NCBI RefSeq assembly: GCF_030272615.1
Contig: NW_026729199.1
Coordinates: 1 to 64,000 of the forward strand
Length of the DNA stretch: 64,000 nt
Source: Cryptomeria japonica
Taxonomy: Eukaryota; Streptophyta; Pinopsida; Cupressales; Cupressaceae
Direction of reading: 5' to 3'
Position numbers and translations under genes: made by a program. Within the stretch, counting starts at the first letter, position 1; every line of letters starts with the position of its first letter. The notes beneath the pieces were generated by a model. The model saw only the letters and a list, made by a program, of their open reading frames with translations, ran no database searches and was not told the DNA's origin. Positions 47,032-59,400 of this stretch are shown piece by piece.

Positions 47032-48340
47032 GACGAGGAGGTATAGGTCTATTTTTAGAAGGTTTATTAGGCATAGACATAGTCACATCCATAGGGATGG
47101 GTTGGGAATCTTCTTGAGGAAAGACATTAGTTTTATCTTTCAAAGGAAGAACTTCCTTCTCAAGAACGATAGGAATATCAAGTTTGGGTGTTCTAGGTTC
47201 ACTTAAAGATAGGATCATATCTGTTTTCCATTTTTGATAAGATTTGAAAAGATGATCACTTCGCGGAGGAAGGGATTGGAATTGTTTAGGCCAAAAATAA
47301 TCAATAGGAACGCTAGAAGTTCTTTCAGCTGGTTTAAAGAGACTATGATTGACAGTAACAACTTCACCATTATGGGGAAATTTCAAACATTTGTGAATAG
47401 GAGAAGCAATAGCTTTCATGGAAGATAGCCAAGGATAGCCAAGCTTCACACGAAATTGTTCGGATGAAGGAATAATAGCAAAGTTCACATCAAGGGATTT
47501 GTTATGAACTTCAATAGGTAATGTAATAGAACCAATTGCAGGAGAAGAAAATGCATCAAATAATTTCACAACCACGTCTATTTTGTCATAGATCACTTGA
47601 TTCAATTGCAAAGTAAAAAGAAATTCTTCAGTAATAACATTAATCATGCACGAAGGATCAATAAGCACTCCACGGCAAGGTGTATTCTTGACTTTTGCAA
47701 CTATGTATAAAGGACCATCAGGTGCCCTCATAATTTCACTAGAATCAAATGTGATGGAAGGTTCTTTAGGGTTTTCTTGCTGCTCTACAAAGTTAATCAC
47801 ATTCGGAGTCATAGACACAAGACCATCAGATGAGAGAGAGGAATCATTAGTCTCAATCGCATTAGAGGTATGAGAAGGTAATGGATCAGTAAAAATCTGA
47901 AGATTTTGGTTAGGAGGAGCTACAGATGTATTGCCTTTATCATTCACTCCAGAAACAGAGATAGTATTATTATCAATCAAATCTTGAATTTTACCCTTTA
48001 AAGCAAAACATATTTCAGTATCATGCCTAGGTTGACGATGAAATTGACAAAAAGATTTGTTATCAAAATAAGGTGAAGTAATCTTTGCAGGATCAATTTG
48101 CCTTATAGGAGGAAGAGTAAGCACATTTTGTTCCAATAACTTATTCATAATACTATGCAATGATTCATTCAAAGGAGTATACTTTCTTTCTTTCTTGAAA
48201 AATTTAGAAATAGGAGGCACACCTGATGCTGCATTCACATTGTTGTTGATGATGTTTTCATTGAATTTGATGGAATCTCTGTTCGGTTTAAACTTTCCAA
48301 GTGGTTGTTGACTGCTATCACCCTTATCACTCAGAGCCAT
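46790..48340 (-). CDS. Zinc-knuckle and aspartic-protease-like frame of the nested element
   Basis: A 516-codon frame directly after gag. Residues about 95-125 read SFCQFHRQPRHDTEICFALK, the C-x2-H type knuckle found at the gag/protease border of plant gypsy elements. Residues about 205-330 show a retropepsin-like fold (PLYIVAKVKNTPCRGVLIDP, GSITLPIEVHNKSLDVNFAI, LGYPWLSSMKAIASPIHKCL). The rest is Pro-rich and basic. It overlaps a further minus-strand frame (47031-46357) in another register, which may continue the coding part. No polymerase domain follows. Confidence 0.75.
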   Translation of the reverse strand: MALSDKGDSSQQPLGKFKPNRDSIKFNENIINNNVNAASGVPPISKFFKKERKYTPLNESLHSIMNKLLEQNVLTLPPIRQIDPAKITSPYFDNKSFCQFHRQPRHDTEICFALKGKIQDLIDNNTISVSGVNDKGNTSVAPPNQNLQIFTDPLPSHTSNAIETNDSSLSSDGLVSMTPNVINFVEQQENPKEPSITFDSSEIMRAPDGPLYIVAKVKNTPCRGVLIDPSCMINVITEEFLFTLQLNQVIYDKIDVVVKLFDAFSSPAIGSITLPIEVHNKSLDVNFAIIPSSEQFRVKLGYPWLSSMKAIASPIHKCLKFPHNGEVVTVNHSLFKPAERTSSVPIDYFWPKQFQSLPPRSDHLFKSYQKWKTDMILSLSEPRTPKLDIPIVLEKEVLPLKDKTNVFPQEDSQPIPMDVTMSMPNKPSKNRPIPPRHDGLGLLPKPNIPPLYGAVPPPSFYREKRPSSSPIIQPKRPQPKHPCDKDENIPPPQSSPLPTKTRRNRSVRECPTKASS

Positions 48341-48349
48341 AGGATGTGA

Positions 48350-49783
48350 TTATTCCATTTGACTCACAGTCAGTTGATAATTGTGAAGAGTTGCACACAA
48401 CTGTTGGAAAGAAGTAAACTCAGAAAACAGAAGTTTGTCTCGAATATCTTTTTGTAAATTAGAAATAAATATTCTTTGAATATCATTGTCAAGCACTGGA
48501 AAAGAAATTTGAGCATACAAATGCTTATATCTACCAATGAAATCAGTCACTTTTTCTTTAACACCTTGTTTACAATGCATTAAATCAATCAAAGTAACCT
48601 TAGGACTTATATTGTTTTGAAATTGTTGAATGAAAGCATTTGCAAGTTGTTCGAAAGAAGTAATAGAATAAGAAGGCAACGAGCAATACCATTGTAGGGC
48701 TTTATCTCTTAATGTCCTGGCAAACAGTTTTGCAAGCAACCTTTGGTCATAAGCAAAATCAGTACATATTGTTTGAAAAGTCTTAACATGTGTTAAAGGA
48801 TCACCCTTACCATTATAAAGCTCCAAATGCGGGATTTCAACATGTTTAGGAGGGATAGCTTGAACAATGTCAAGAGAAAGTGGGCTCGCAACATCAAATG
48901 TGGGCACACTAAACTTAGATTGATTCATAGAGGCAATTTGTTGCTGTAAAGAGGAGACAGTTTGTGCAAGATTGTTAATGGTCGCTTCAGTTGAAGAATT
49001 CATATTAGATGTGTTAGATTGAGATGGAGGTGTTATGTTATTGAAAGAAGGTAAAGAGTAAGGTGGTGGGACTCTATGATAATTAGTCATAGGAGATGAT
49101 TGGACAGGAGGAACACTACAAGGAGGAATGGAATGATTGAATGAATTGCCCCCTTGCGTCATGTTCATTTGTGAAGATGTAATAGGAACACTCATTGAAG
49201 GAATGAATGAAGAAGTCGGATTGAATGAAGGAAGAGGGTTAATTGAAGAAGAAGGATTGCCCCCATGACTGGTGATCACAGGAGGAATGTCTTGTATAGA
49301 AGTAGTCATTATGTTTGATGTAAAGGTAGGTATGCTAGCAATAGAAGTTGTCAAAGGGATAGAGTGATTGACTTGAGTGGGAGGTTGTCTATAACCTAAA
49401 ATTTCGGCACAACTCTTCATAGGCATCACATTCGAATCCACAATGTGTGCAATACCACACAAAATATCAATTCCATTCTTGTCACTTTGAAGCATATGTT
49501 TTAAACCCTCAATTAAAGGAAGAGCTTGACTATCGGGGTATTCTTGAGACATCCATTGTCGAAAATCGTCAAATTGATTATCCAATTTCGCAAGTTGTTC
49601 TACAGAAACCTCATGGAGAGCTTCTTCATCATTAGGAGGATTAGAGGAATTACCCATGTCCTCGTTAAAAAGGCTATTCAAATTAGGTTCCATCTCCTCG
49701 GTAATCAAACCTCGGAAAGACTTAATTCTACGGCTTCGTCTAACGGGAATAGTGTAAGTAGGACTTATTGTTGTAAAACTCAT
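48350..49783 (-). CDS. Retrotransposon gag-like protein (478 codons, fossil element)
   Basis: An uninterrupted reading frame from ATG 49783. The N-terminal ~300 residues are Ser/Pro/Thr/Asn-rich and low in structure. At about residues 340-470 there is a retrotransposon gag (capsid) domain: HLELYNGKGDPLTHVKTFQ, LFARTLRDKALQWYCSLP, FEQLANAFIQQFQNNISPK, GRYKHLYAQ and QKDIRDKLLF. The pattern matches plant Ty3/gypsy gag, which forms the virus-like particle. It lies just downstream of the 5' LTR and leader and is followed after 9 bp by the second frame. Confidence 0.85.
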   Translation of the reverse strand: MSFTTISPTYTIPVRRSRRIKSFRGLITEEMEPNLNSLFNEDMGNSSNPPNDEEALHEVSVEQLAKLDNQFDDFRQWMSQEYPDSQALPLIEGLKHMLQSDKNGIDILCGIAHIVDSNVMPMKSCAEILGYRQPPTQVNHSIPLTTSIASIPTFTSNIMTTSIQDIPPVITSHGGNPSSSINPLPSFNPTSSFIPSMSVPITSSQMNMTQGGNSFNHSIPPCSVPPVQSSPMTNYHRVPPPYSLPSFNNITPPSQSNTSNMNSSTEATINNLAQTVSSLQQQIASMNQSKFSVPTFDVASPLSLDIVQAIPPKHVEIPHLELYNGKGDPLTHVKTFQTICTDFAYDQRLLAKLFARTLRDKALQWYCSLPSYSITSFEQLANAFIQQFQNNISPKVTLIDLMHCKQGVKEKVTDFIGRYKHLYAQISFPVLDNDIQRIFISNLQKDIRDKLLFSEFTSFQQLCATLHNYQLTVSQME

Positions 49784-50969
49784 GCACTAGAGAGGGAGAG
49801 GAGATTTTGAATTTTAGAGGTAGCAAATTTCAGTAAAATCAGCCAATCTCCTAGATTTAAGCTGTTAAATGCAATCACGACAATCTCCCGAAATTTCAGA
49901 AAAAATGTCCGGGACCGTGGCGCTCGGAGTGCACACGGTCCTTGCAACTTTTTTTGAAATTTGCAGGGATGAAAATTATGATGATTTTAAAGCTAACCTG
50001 AAAAAATTGAGTGATTTTATGATCTGTAGGTAGGCCAAATTAAAGTTGCAATCTCGAAATTGAACCCTACCAAGATTGTCGAAAAATGCAAAATTTGAAT
50101 TTTGAAAAAGAGAGGGAAACTGAAATTTTGAATTTTATGATTTTAGAGGGAATACCAAAAGCAATGCAAGTTTTGAAATTTAAAATTTGACTCAATTTCA
50201 TGCAAAATTCAATTTTGAAAGCGGAAATCAAAGTTGTTGTAATTAAGCACTTAATTTCAAAAGTCACAAATTGCAAGAATTTGAATAAAGCACTGAAATT
50301 TCGAATGAATGCAAACACACTTTTCAGATTTAGGACAGTAAGAACACAATTTTGACACAAAATTTCAATTTCAACAATTTTTGAATGTTTAGAAGCCTTA
50401 AACCAAGAAATCACAAGACCAACTTTGACTGTAATTTTGAAAGTGTTATAATTGATAAAATCAACCAAAATTCTGGATTTTAGCAAGAAAATACAATACA
50501 GTAAGATCTAGCTCCCGAAATTTCGGAAAAAATGTCGGGGACGATGGCGCTTGGAGTGCACACGGTCCTCGCAACTTTTTTCCAAATTTTCAGAGATGAA
50601 AGATATTGTGATTTTATTGCGGAATCCAAAGTTACAGCTGATTTGGAAATGTTTTGATCAGTGAAATTGTCGGACAAAGGTTGAATCAAGAGGGTTTTAA
50701 AAATTAGGGTTTTAACACTTAACCACTTAATTTTCAAAATTAAAGCATAGATATGAATTGATAATTTGTAATAGAAGGGTAGATCTGAAACAAGCATTAA
50801 CATTTAGACATTTCGCAAGTTCAATTACTAAAAAGAAAATTTAGGGTTTTCATGCAATCAACCTCTAAAATTTTGCAAAAGATCAAACATGGAAATGTAA
50901 TTAAGGAAGCAAATTTTCAGATCTAACCATGAATAATCAGAAAGGATGTTCACGTCGGGTTCACCAAAA
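49784..50969 (-). other. Leader region of the nested retrotransposon
   Basis: Untranslated leader between the primer-binding-like site and gag. The phrase GACCGTGTGCACTCC...CGCCA occurs in both 49910-49945 and 50535-50575 and in the LTR (44600-44645), so a ~60-bp segment around GTGCACACGGTCCT is repeated. Otherwise AT-rich with no gene. Confidence 0.5.
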
Positions 50970-52113
50970 TGTAAAGCGGAAAATCGATCGAACCCTAGTT
51001 GCTCTCCCCTCTTCCAACTCCAAGGAGAGAGAAGGGAGGTTGCTAGGGTTGATGGTTTTCACTTAGGGAGACTTTACATTCAAAAGAGGGGTTGAAACCC
51101 ACAAGATCCAATCCCACACAATGCAAGATTGGATGCTAAATGCATTTCAAGGGTTAAGACAGCAAGGCTACCCTCTTTTGTAAAGAATGTGCATAGAAGA
51201 ATTAAGCTAGGAATGCATAGAAACTGAGAAAGATTCTCTTATAAACTGAGATAGGGATACAGGATGAAGCTGCGGACCTGGAATTAGCAGTAAAATGTCG
51301 ATACGGCACTGTCCTGCAAATTTGAGCAAAAGTTGACGGGACAATGGCGCCCGGCGTGCACACAGTCCTCCGAAAAATCCGCGAAACGAAGGGGGATCTG
51401 TTCGTCTCTGCACAAGGATTCCAGATCTTCAATTTCAGCCGCGTACCTGCAACCTACACACAGAAAAGTGAAGACGATTGGGGGGTTAGGGATTAGGGGT
51501 TTGCCCTTAGGTCAAACCCCAGTTTTGGAATTAACCAAGAAATGAGAAATGTTGTAAATGTAAATGTCTGTAATGTAAAACAAGTACTAATACCTTGTTG
51601 TAAGGATGTTTGTATCCTTATGTGCGAAGGTATAGATGTTGTTGTATGTTGTATGTTGTAGTAGTATGTAGTAAGTGATCTCCTCTTCAATGGTTGAATC
51701 CTTGTCTTGAATGCAACACTTAGCCTTGAATGGAGACTTAGAAGGAATGCTTGAATGCTTGAATGCTTGAATGTTTGAGTATCGTTTCCACGTCTTGTAC
51801 ACATATGTCCTTCCTTTTTTCATCTACCCAAATGGGAGAGGAAAATATAGTTTATATACTTGTTAGTTAGGGTTGATAGACTGATTTTCCCAACCTTAGG
51901 CCGACCAGGAAAGATAATTTCCAATTTGCAAACAAAAAGACCCGAAGTCCCATAGGAGACCGGGCCCAAAATAGGGCCAGGGACCAGGGCGCTGGGCAAG
52001 TTTTTGGGTCGTGGACAAGTTTCGGGGTCTCCATTCAGGTTCAGTGTTGCATCGCCATCGTGAAGACCCAAATGCAGTCGAAATTGCAAGTGTCGCAATT
52101 TTAGGACGCTATA
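50970..52113 (-). repeat. 5' LTR of the nested retrotransposon
   Basis: 1144 bp. Colinear with 44242-45611 except that it lacks most of the 48-bp minisatellite. The stretch at 51490-51830 contains GAATGCTTGAATGCTTGAAT and TTGTATGTTGTATGTTGTAG short repeats, present in both LTRs. Confidence 0.85.
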
Positions 52114-53571
52114 GACTGTAAATCATTCAAACTCATAAACTGATAAACTTGAAATATCAAAACACATTTAACACCAGATTTAACATGGAAACCCAAATAG
52201 GGAAAAACCACTATGGAATTTCGGACCCACAAAGAAAATATACTCTTCCAGAGTATGCTCAATTAAAAGCCAATCCTGTTAAAGATTACATAAACACATT
52301 GCTATATGTGACCCGGTCAAGGGATTTCCCTCAGATTTATCGGAATCTTGCACTTTGTTAGAAGTGACCTTGTCAAAGGATTTCAAACACTCATTCAGAA
52401 TGTTACCTTGCTAGAAGATTTACAAATTAGACTGTTAGGTTCACTCGGTTAAGAGATTTCCTATCACTTACAGAAATAAATAACAATAATAAAATATATC
52501 TGCAACTTTACATCTGAAATGTTAAAGAAGACTCTATGTGCTCAAAATAATCTTGTCATAAGACTTATCTTCCTCCTTGTTGGGCTTCTCAATCTGTTCT
52601 TCAATTAGATCTTTAATCTTCTGTACTCGGTAATCACCTCTGCAGTATCACTGCTCTTCTATTTGCCCGCATACTTTGTTCATCAACTTTTCCTTATTTA
52701 TAAGCAATTCCTAAGTGTTCAATCCCCTTAATCACATTTCCCATGATTAATATTAGCCATCAGATCATCAAACTTGACTAGGTTCATTGAATCCTTCGTG
52801 CTGAAAAATGTTTTATCTTGCCTTGAAACTTGTATTCCTTCCTTGGTACTTGTGCTCAGATTTGACCGTTCAATTTGTGCTGTAGATCAAACTCTTGAAT
52901 TTTCATTATCGTTGATCCTTAACAAACTTCTTGCATGACATTCCAATCTTCTATAAATCTCCAGCTCATTGGCATCCTTCATTTAATAATGTATTTATTC
53001 ATCTAATGCATTTCGTTACTGCTCGGTTGATACTCGTTTAATACTGAACTTAACTCGGTAGACATTATGTATTTATCTCGGTCATTGTCTCGGTAGTTTT
53101 GCTTGCTGACCACACTCGGTGACTTCTTCCTTCTTTAACCGATACCAATAACCTTGGTGTTTACTAACTAGCTCCTTGCTCAGTAAAATAGAACAGTATC
53201 AAACCTTTACTCATTCTATTGCATGTAATGTTTTCTCCTTCTCATCCAGTCTTTGAATACACATATACAATATATCAAAACAATCAAAATAACATAATCT
53301 CGACACTGTCTAACTCGGTAATAGTTGCCCATTGAATAACTTATTACTCCCCTTCATTTTCACATTCTTTTTGTGTCACTTACCGACATCTTTATACTCA
53401 TCAAAAACATACTCTTTAAGATATGGCAACATCATACTGAATAATAAAATCAATTGCTTGACATCAATGACAAAATAATATTATTAAGACAGTAATTATC
53501 CTTTATCAATTATATCATCAATCTCCAACAACCTTCTCAATATCCTCATACCAACAAACTTATTGTAATGC

Positions 53572-55084
<1,513 letters not shown>

Positions 55085-55690
55085 AGATATAGAGATAAAA
55101 AATGCTAATAGGAGCATGCTAATTACTGAAATTTGACATGTTGATTATTGAAAGTTGACTAAGTCTGAAATTTATATGATCCTCTAAAAACTAGAATCTA
55201 CATTATAACTCCTATAGAGATGAAACCACTCTCAAACATCCTACCAATATATACATGAAATATAACTTAAAGTATAAGAAACAAAAAAGACATATTGAAA
55301 TGTGATGTATACTTAAATGTTATATTTCATGTATATATTCTCTTGCCAGGTAGGTATAAGTTGTGCGCAAGTTGAAAAATGTTCCCAAAATGAAAAATTG
55401 GATAATGCAGAGCATTTGGCATGCGCCAAATACAAAAAATTAACTTTTCACATTTGGCGAGTGCCAAATTTGGTGCGCACCAAATGTGAAAATTCAAAAT
55501 TTTGGATTTGGCGAGCACCATTTTTGGTGCTCGCCAAATAGTTTGTATTGGGAAATACCAACCCTTTGGGTTGGATTTTCCTTGGGCATCCAACCTAAAG
55601 TTTTGGATGATCTTTTAATGTCAATGATGCATTTTTATGAAAAGATAAAAAGTGGCACCTTTTTGGTAACACAACTTGGTCCACATACCC
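55085..55690 (-). repeat. Right terminal inverted repeat
   Basis: Inverted counterpart of the left end, shorter because it lacks the extra ~740 bp. Read on the minus strand it runs from the outer terminus at about 55690 inwards through CCAACCC/GGGTTGG, the TTTGGCG palindromes, the ATATACATGAAATATAAC hairpin and the GCATGCTCC block next to the polypurine arm. Confidence 0.65.
55414..55539. promoter_or_regulatory. Subterminal palindrome array, right
   Basis: Four palindromes: 55414-55431 (ATTTGGCATGCGCCAAAT), 55452-55469 (ATTTGGCGAGTGCCAAAT), 55468-55485 (ATTTGGTGCGCACCAAAT, perfect) and a hairpin 55506-55539 whose arms ATTTGGCGAGCACCA are exact inverted copies. Spacing is about 16-55 bp. The shared core is TTTGG(C/T)G-N4-GCCAAA. 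Confidence 0.65.
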
Positions 55691-58600
55691 ATACCACCAT
55701 TTAGCAATCAAATATACCTTTCTTTTGACTATTCAAAATCAAAACTTTGATATCAAGGGTAAAAGTTATGTCCATTTGGAAATTATAGCTATATTAGGCT
55801 TATGGAGGGCTAGGGTGGTCATATAGTGCTAACACCGAGCTGATATAATTAAATAACATGTGTATGGAGTCCAAGTGATGACAATATGGGATAAACATAG
55901 GAGGCAAAATTCAATATTGAATTACAAAATTTATTTAAATATAAGTTAATTTTTTTTATTTCCAATTTTCATAAGCCTAATGAAGAAATTTAAATTTGGT
56001 TTGATTTTATTTGAACTATAGCCTATGGAGGTGGCTAGATTTTTGGACCCACTAGGTCAAGAGCTTAAGACTGGTGGCTAAGATCACCAACCTAGAAAAA
56101 CCCATTTGTAGCAAGTGGTATAACATGGTATACCATGCTTGTAACAATAGGGTATGGGAACTAGGTGGACCAGCCTAGCCTTATTTTTTTTTATTATTAA
56201 TTTTCTTCTTTGCAAGGAGATTTTTTTTCTCTACGAATCACCCTTGTATGATGATGCAAAGCCCCGAGGAACAAAAGGCTTCACACACAACTCACTCTAC
56301 AAGACACCCAATTAAGGTCTCAACATTCGTTAATCCTTGGACAATCCTATCAACGTCATATCAAGACACCTCTAAACTCTCATTTGTTCAATGGGACCCT
56401 CTTTTGATCCACAAACAACTCATTGAGATACTACTTCTCAAATCAAGTGTCTCATTAACACCAACTCTCCTATATACGCCTATGACCAACCTGGATTATG
56501 ACACATCCAACATTGCAAAGCAGTAATAGACCCTATAGAACCTCTTGTCTAACCATATAGACATTGACTACAACCATGACAACACCCTTTTTTTTGTACA
56601 AATTCAACCAAGGTAATTTGCCCTCTAGAAGGTACCTATTCCTTTTAGCCCCGGTTTGAGCCTTTAAGGGAAAAACATTGAAATATTCCCTAATGAAACC
56701 TTAGAATCTTGACACTTTTAGAAACTAGTTTTTATTACACAAAACATTTCATAAACTTAGACTCCAACTCTTACATTGACTGGGTCAAATGTTGCTACTA
56801 TAGGAGGCCAAATAGGGCTTTTAGGCCACTTTTACAAAGAAACCACATACAAAAGGCTTGATCCAATGACACCAATGGATGGTAAAGGTCTTCACATATC
56901 CCAAAACAATATCCACCATTATATAGGGTCCAACATTCTTCGTTTTGTCTCTACATAATTATTAACAGTCTAAACTCGCTAGTCACATGAGGATGCCTAG
57001 CCTAGGGTTCACTCCCAAAATTCACCAATTCAATGGCCCACTCAAAAACTTTCAAAGTATTAAAGTATACTATCTCCTCTAAAATTCCTAATATTTTGAG
57101 CCAATTTGGCTAGAGGAATATGGGGTCAAGAAAGTATTTCCTCGAAAAGCCTAGTTTTGGAGGATTTTCAGACCACCATTCATAAAAATTTAGATATCTT
57201 CCTTATTTCTCTGTATTTTCATATCAAATCACATCCAAATGAACATAAAATTAGAGGCATATTCAAATCAATGATTTAGCCTATACATCGAGTCCATACA
57301 ATTATCGTACAAGGCACTATTACAGCAAAATTGTGTAATTTTCTAAGTGTTTATTCAATTTGATCATCATCTTACATCCAAACATCATCATCATACTTTA
57401 TTCTTGACCTCCAATTCCTTAATAAAGGTTTCTCAAACTTTCTCAACCGACTCCAAATGAAATTTGAATTAGGTAGCCATTGGAGGGATATTAGTTACAA
57501 GTTGACAACAAAAGTTATCACCAAAACTTCACAACTTTGCACAAAACTTGACAACCTATGACATTTGCCTATGTAACCTATTAGGAAACATCATAAACCT
57601 TACAAATAGGCCACATAGGAGCCAAAGTACAACACTTAGACATTTTGGATGTCATTTGACCATGGTTCACCAAATAGGTCCTAAAAAGCTCACAACTACA
57701 AAATGGCACCAAGGACTTACATGGATAATTAAAACAAAAATGATTGGTCTTGAAAGACCTTATTACAACTTAAAACATTCAAGAAACATATAAAAACCTC
57801 TAAGAGCCTTCATTTCTCAAATTGTCTTCAAAGTCTACAAGGTGCTCCTACACCATATGACCATATAATCCAAGTTAAGTAAAAATATATATTTTCTTAA
57901 GTGGCCAAATAGAGTAATTGTTTTTCAATCTTTATTTACTTTCCATCTTGGATCTATTGGCAAGGTCTATTTTTTTAGGAGTTCATTTGTCAAAATCTCT
58001 CCATAAAGTGCTCATATGAAGCACATCTCGACAACTCTTTTCATCAAACATTTTTCAAACCCTAGATTTCTAATAAACTAAAAAAAACTATAAATCTAGA
58101 ATCCCTAATCTACAAAACAACAATTTCCAAAAATCTCCCATAACTTGAAATTTCTTAGAACTTGAGGAAACCCTCAAGAGGGAAAGTCCCAACCTCCAAA
58201 AATATATATGCTCCATTTATTATTTAGCATTAAAACATTACGACACTCTTATTAAACTTTCATTATTTATTCTTAAACATCAAGCTCTCCAATGCACTTT
58301 CTATGTGTCTAAGCATGAATTGGCACATCCCATGAAATGCATCATATACACACTCACAAGACAAACTCAATACATAATAATCCACCCACCTAAACAATGT
58401 TAGGTGCTAAATATGTGCTTTCTTTTATAGACTAAATCTCACCTAACACAACCAAGTGGCTAGATAAAATCATGCACCTCAAAACAGTAAGTATATAGAA
58501 CTATTAAGCCCTCATAATAATTAACTATTTAATATATTCCACACATTAAATATCTAATCCAATGTTACATGTGAGTTTACAAGTAGACCCAAATAAATAT

Positions 58601-58730
58601 TAAATATATGCATCTTGTAGATGCAGTGCAAATAAACATTTATTTCTTTGACATAATTAAAATGTTGCATTGTATCCAAGGTGTCCAATGCCTATCCTAA
58701 CATATTATATTAATAGTGATTGTAGACACC
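55691..58730. other. Noncoding stretch, no gene recognised
   Basis: Moderately AT-rich. The longest frames (56248-56526, 92 codons; 57548-57793, 81 codons) lack known motifs and are not supported by splice or promoter features that I can see. Could be old retroelement DNA. Confidence 0.4.
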
Positions 58731-59400
58731 TAAAATTGTCCTAGTTTAATTAAAAAAATATTTTTTTTATTTAATTAATTCATTTATCTTCTTCTAGCCC
58801 TTTCCTGATTTAAATAAATATTTTTATTTATTTAATCATCCTCACTTCTTCTATTAATTAAATAAATATTTATATTTATTTAATTCATTCATTCATTAAC
58901 TTTTTCCTCTATGACACATGTCAAATTCATCTCTTAATTTTCCTATACCTAACCCCTTATTATTTTATTATTTCTTCTACCTACCCTTTAATCCTAGCCA
59001 ACCATTTGTTCCTTTCACTTCTTAATCTTATCCCTCCATGTTCTAAAGCATCTTCTATATAAGAGGATTCTTTCATCATTATCATAATCAGTACTTTATG
59101 CAATCAAGCCTTCTTGCAATCAAGCAACTTCACAACCACAATCCATTCTTTGTTGAGCTCTTGTGCACATACAAAATCTTAGAGAAAATATATCAAACAA
59201 AATCAATGGAGATAGGAGACAATGGAGATTAAAACCCTACTTGACATGTTAATGGTATTATTCTTTAATTTGTTGATTTTCATGTTCTTAGGTATCTTCA
59301 TTGGTGTATAGTGAATGTTTTATTTTAGGAATAGGGTTTGTTGTGGTTGAATCTTTGTGGTTTTGCAATAATTTGTCATCATCATTTTTCATCGTAAATA
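58731..59400 (+). mobile_element. Probable LTR (solo or fragment)
   Basis: Starts TGTAGACACCTAAAATTG. It contains three AT-rich palindromic segments of the TTTAATTAAATAAATATTTA type (58745-58890), a TATATAAG box at 59056-59063 and a leader with repeated CAATCAAGC-type words (59100-59130). This is an LTR-like promoter layout. The right end is uncertain and no coding part follows. Fossil. Confidence 0.4.

Larger units (their letters stand above)
44242..52113 (-). mobile_element. Pol-less LTR retrotransposon (gag + protease-like), nested, structurally whole
   Basis: Two long direct repeats, 44242-45611 and 50970-52113, flank a 5.36-kb interior. Read on the minus strand the LTR starts with TGTAGCG-type sequence and ends GCTTTACA. 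A primer-binding-like sequence TGGTGAACCCGACGTGAAC (50966-50948) lies beside the 5' LTR, and a purine tract AAGGTGGGGGCTAAA (45626-45612) beside the 3' LTR. The flanks GACTA (44237-44241) and GACTG (52114-52118) look like a 5-bp target duplication. The LTRs are very alike apart from a minisatellite in one, so insertion is recent. Parts are gag and a zinc-knuckle/protease-like frame. Reverse transcriptase, RNase H and integrase are not present, so it is a non-autonomous member of the Ty3/gypsy group (inferred from gag type). Confidence 0.85.
44163..53571. mobile_element. Probable solo LTR (~1.5 kb) split by a younger LTR retrotransposon
   Basis: The pieces 44163-44241 and 52114-53571 together begin TGAATCAG and end TGCCAACA, so they have the TG...CA ends of an LTR. 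On the minus strand it starts TGTTGGCATTACAATAAG. Both outer flanks are polypurine DNA of the foldback element. No second copy or coding region belongs to it, so a solo LTR is the simplest reading. Several CTCGGT motifs occur at 52990-53330. Family unknown. It predates the element inside it. Confidence 0.45.

Noticed and set aside
56248-56526. 92-codon frame as a gene
   Set aside because: No recognisable motif, promoter or splice context. Length is within chance for this composition.
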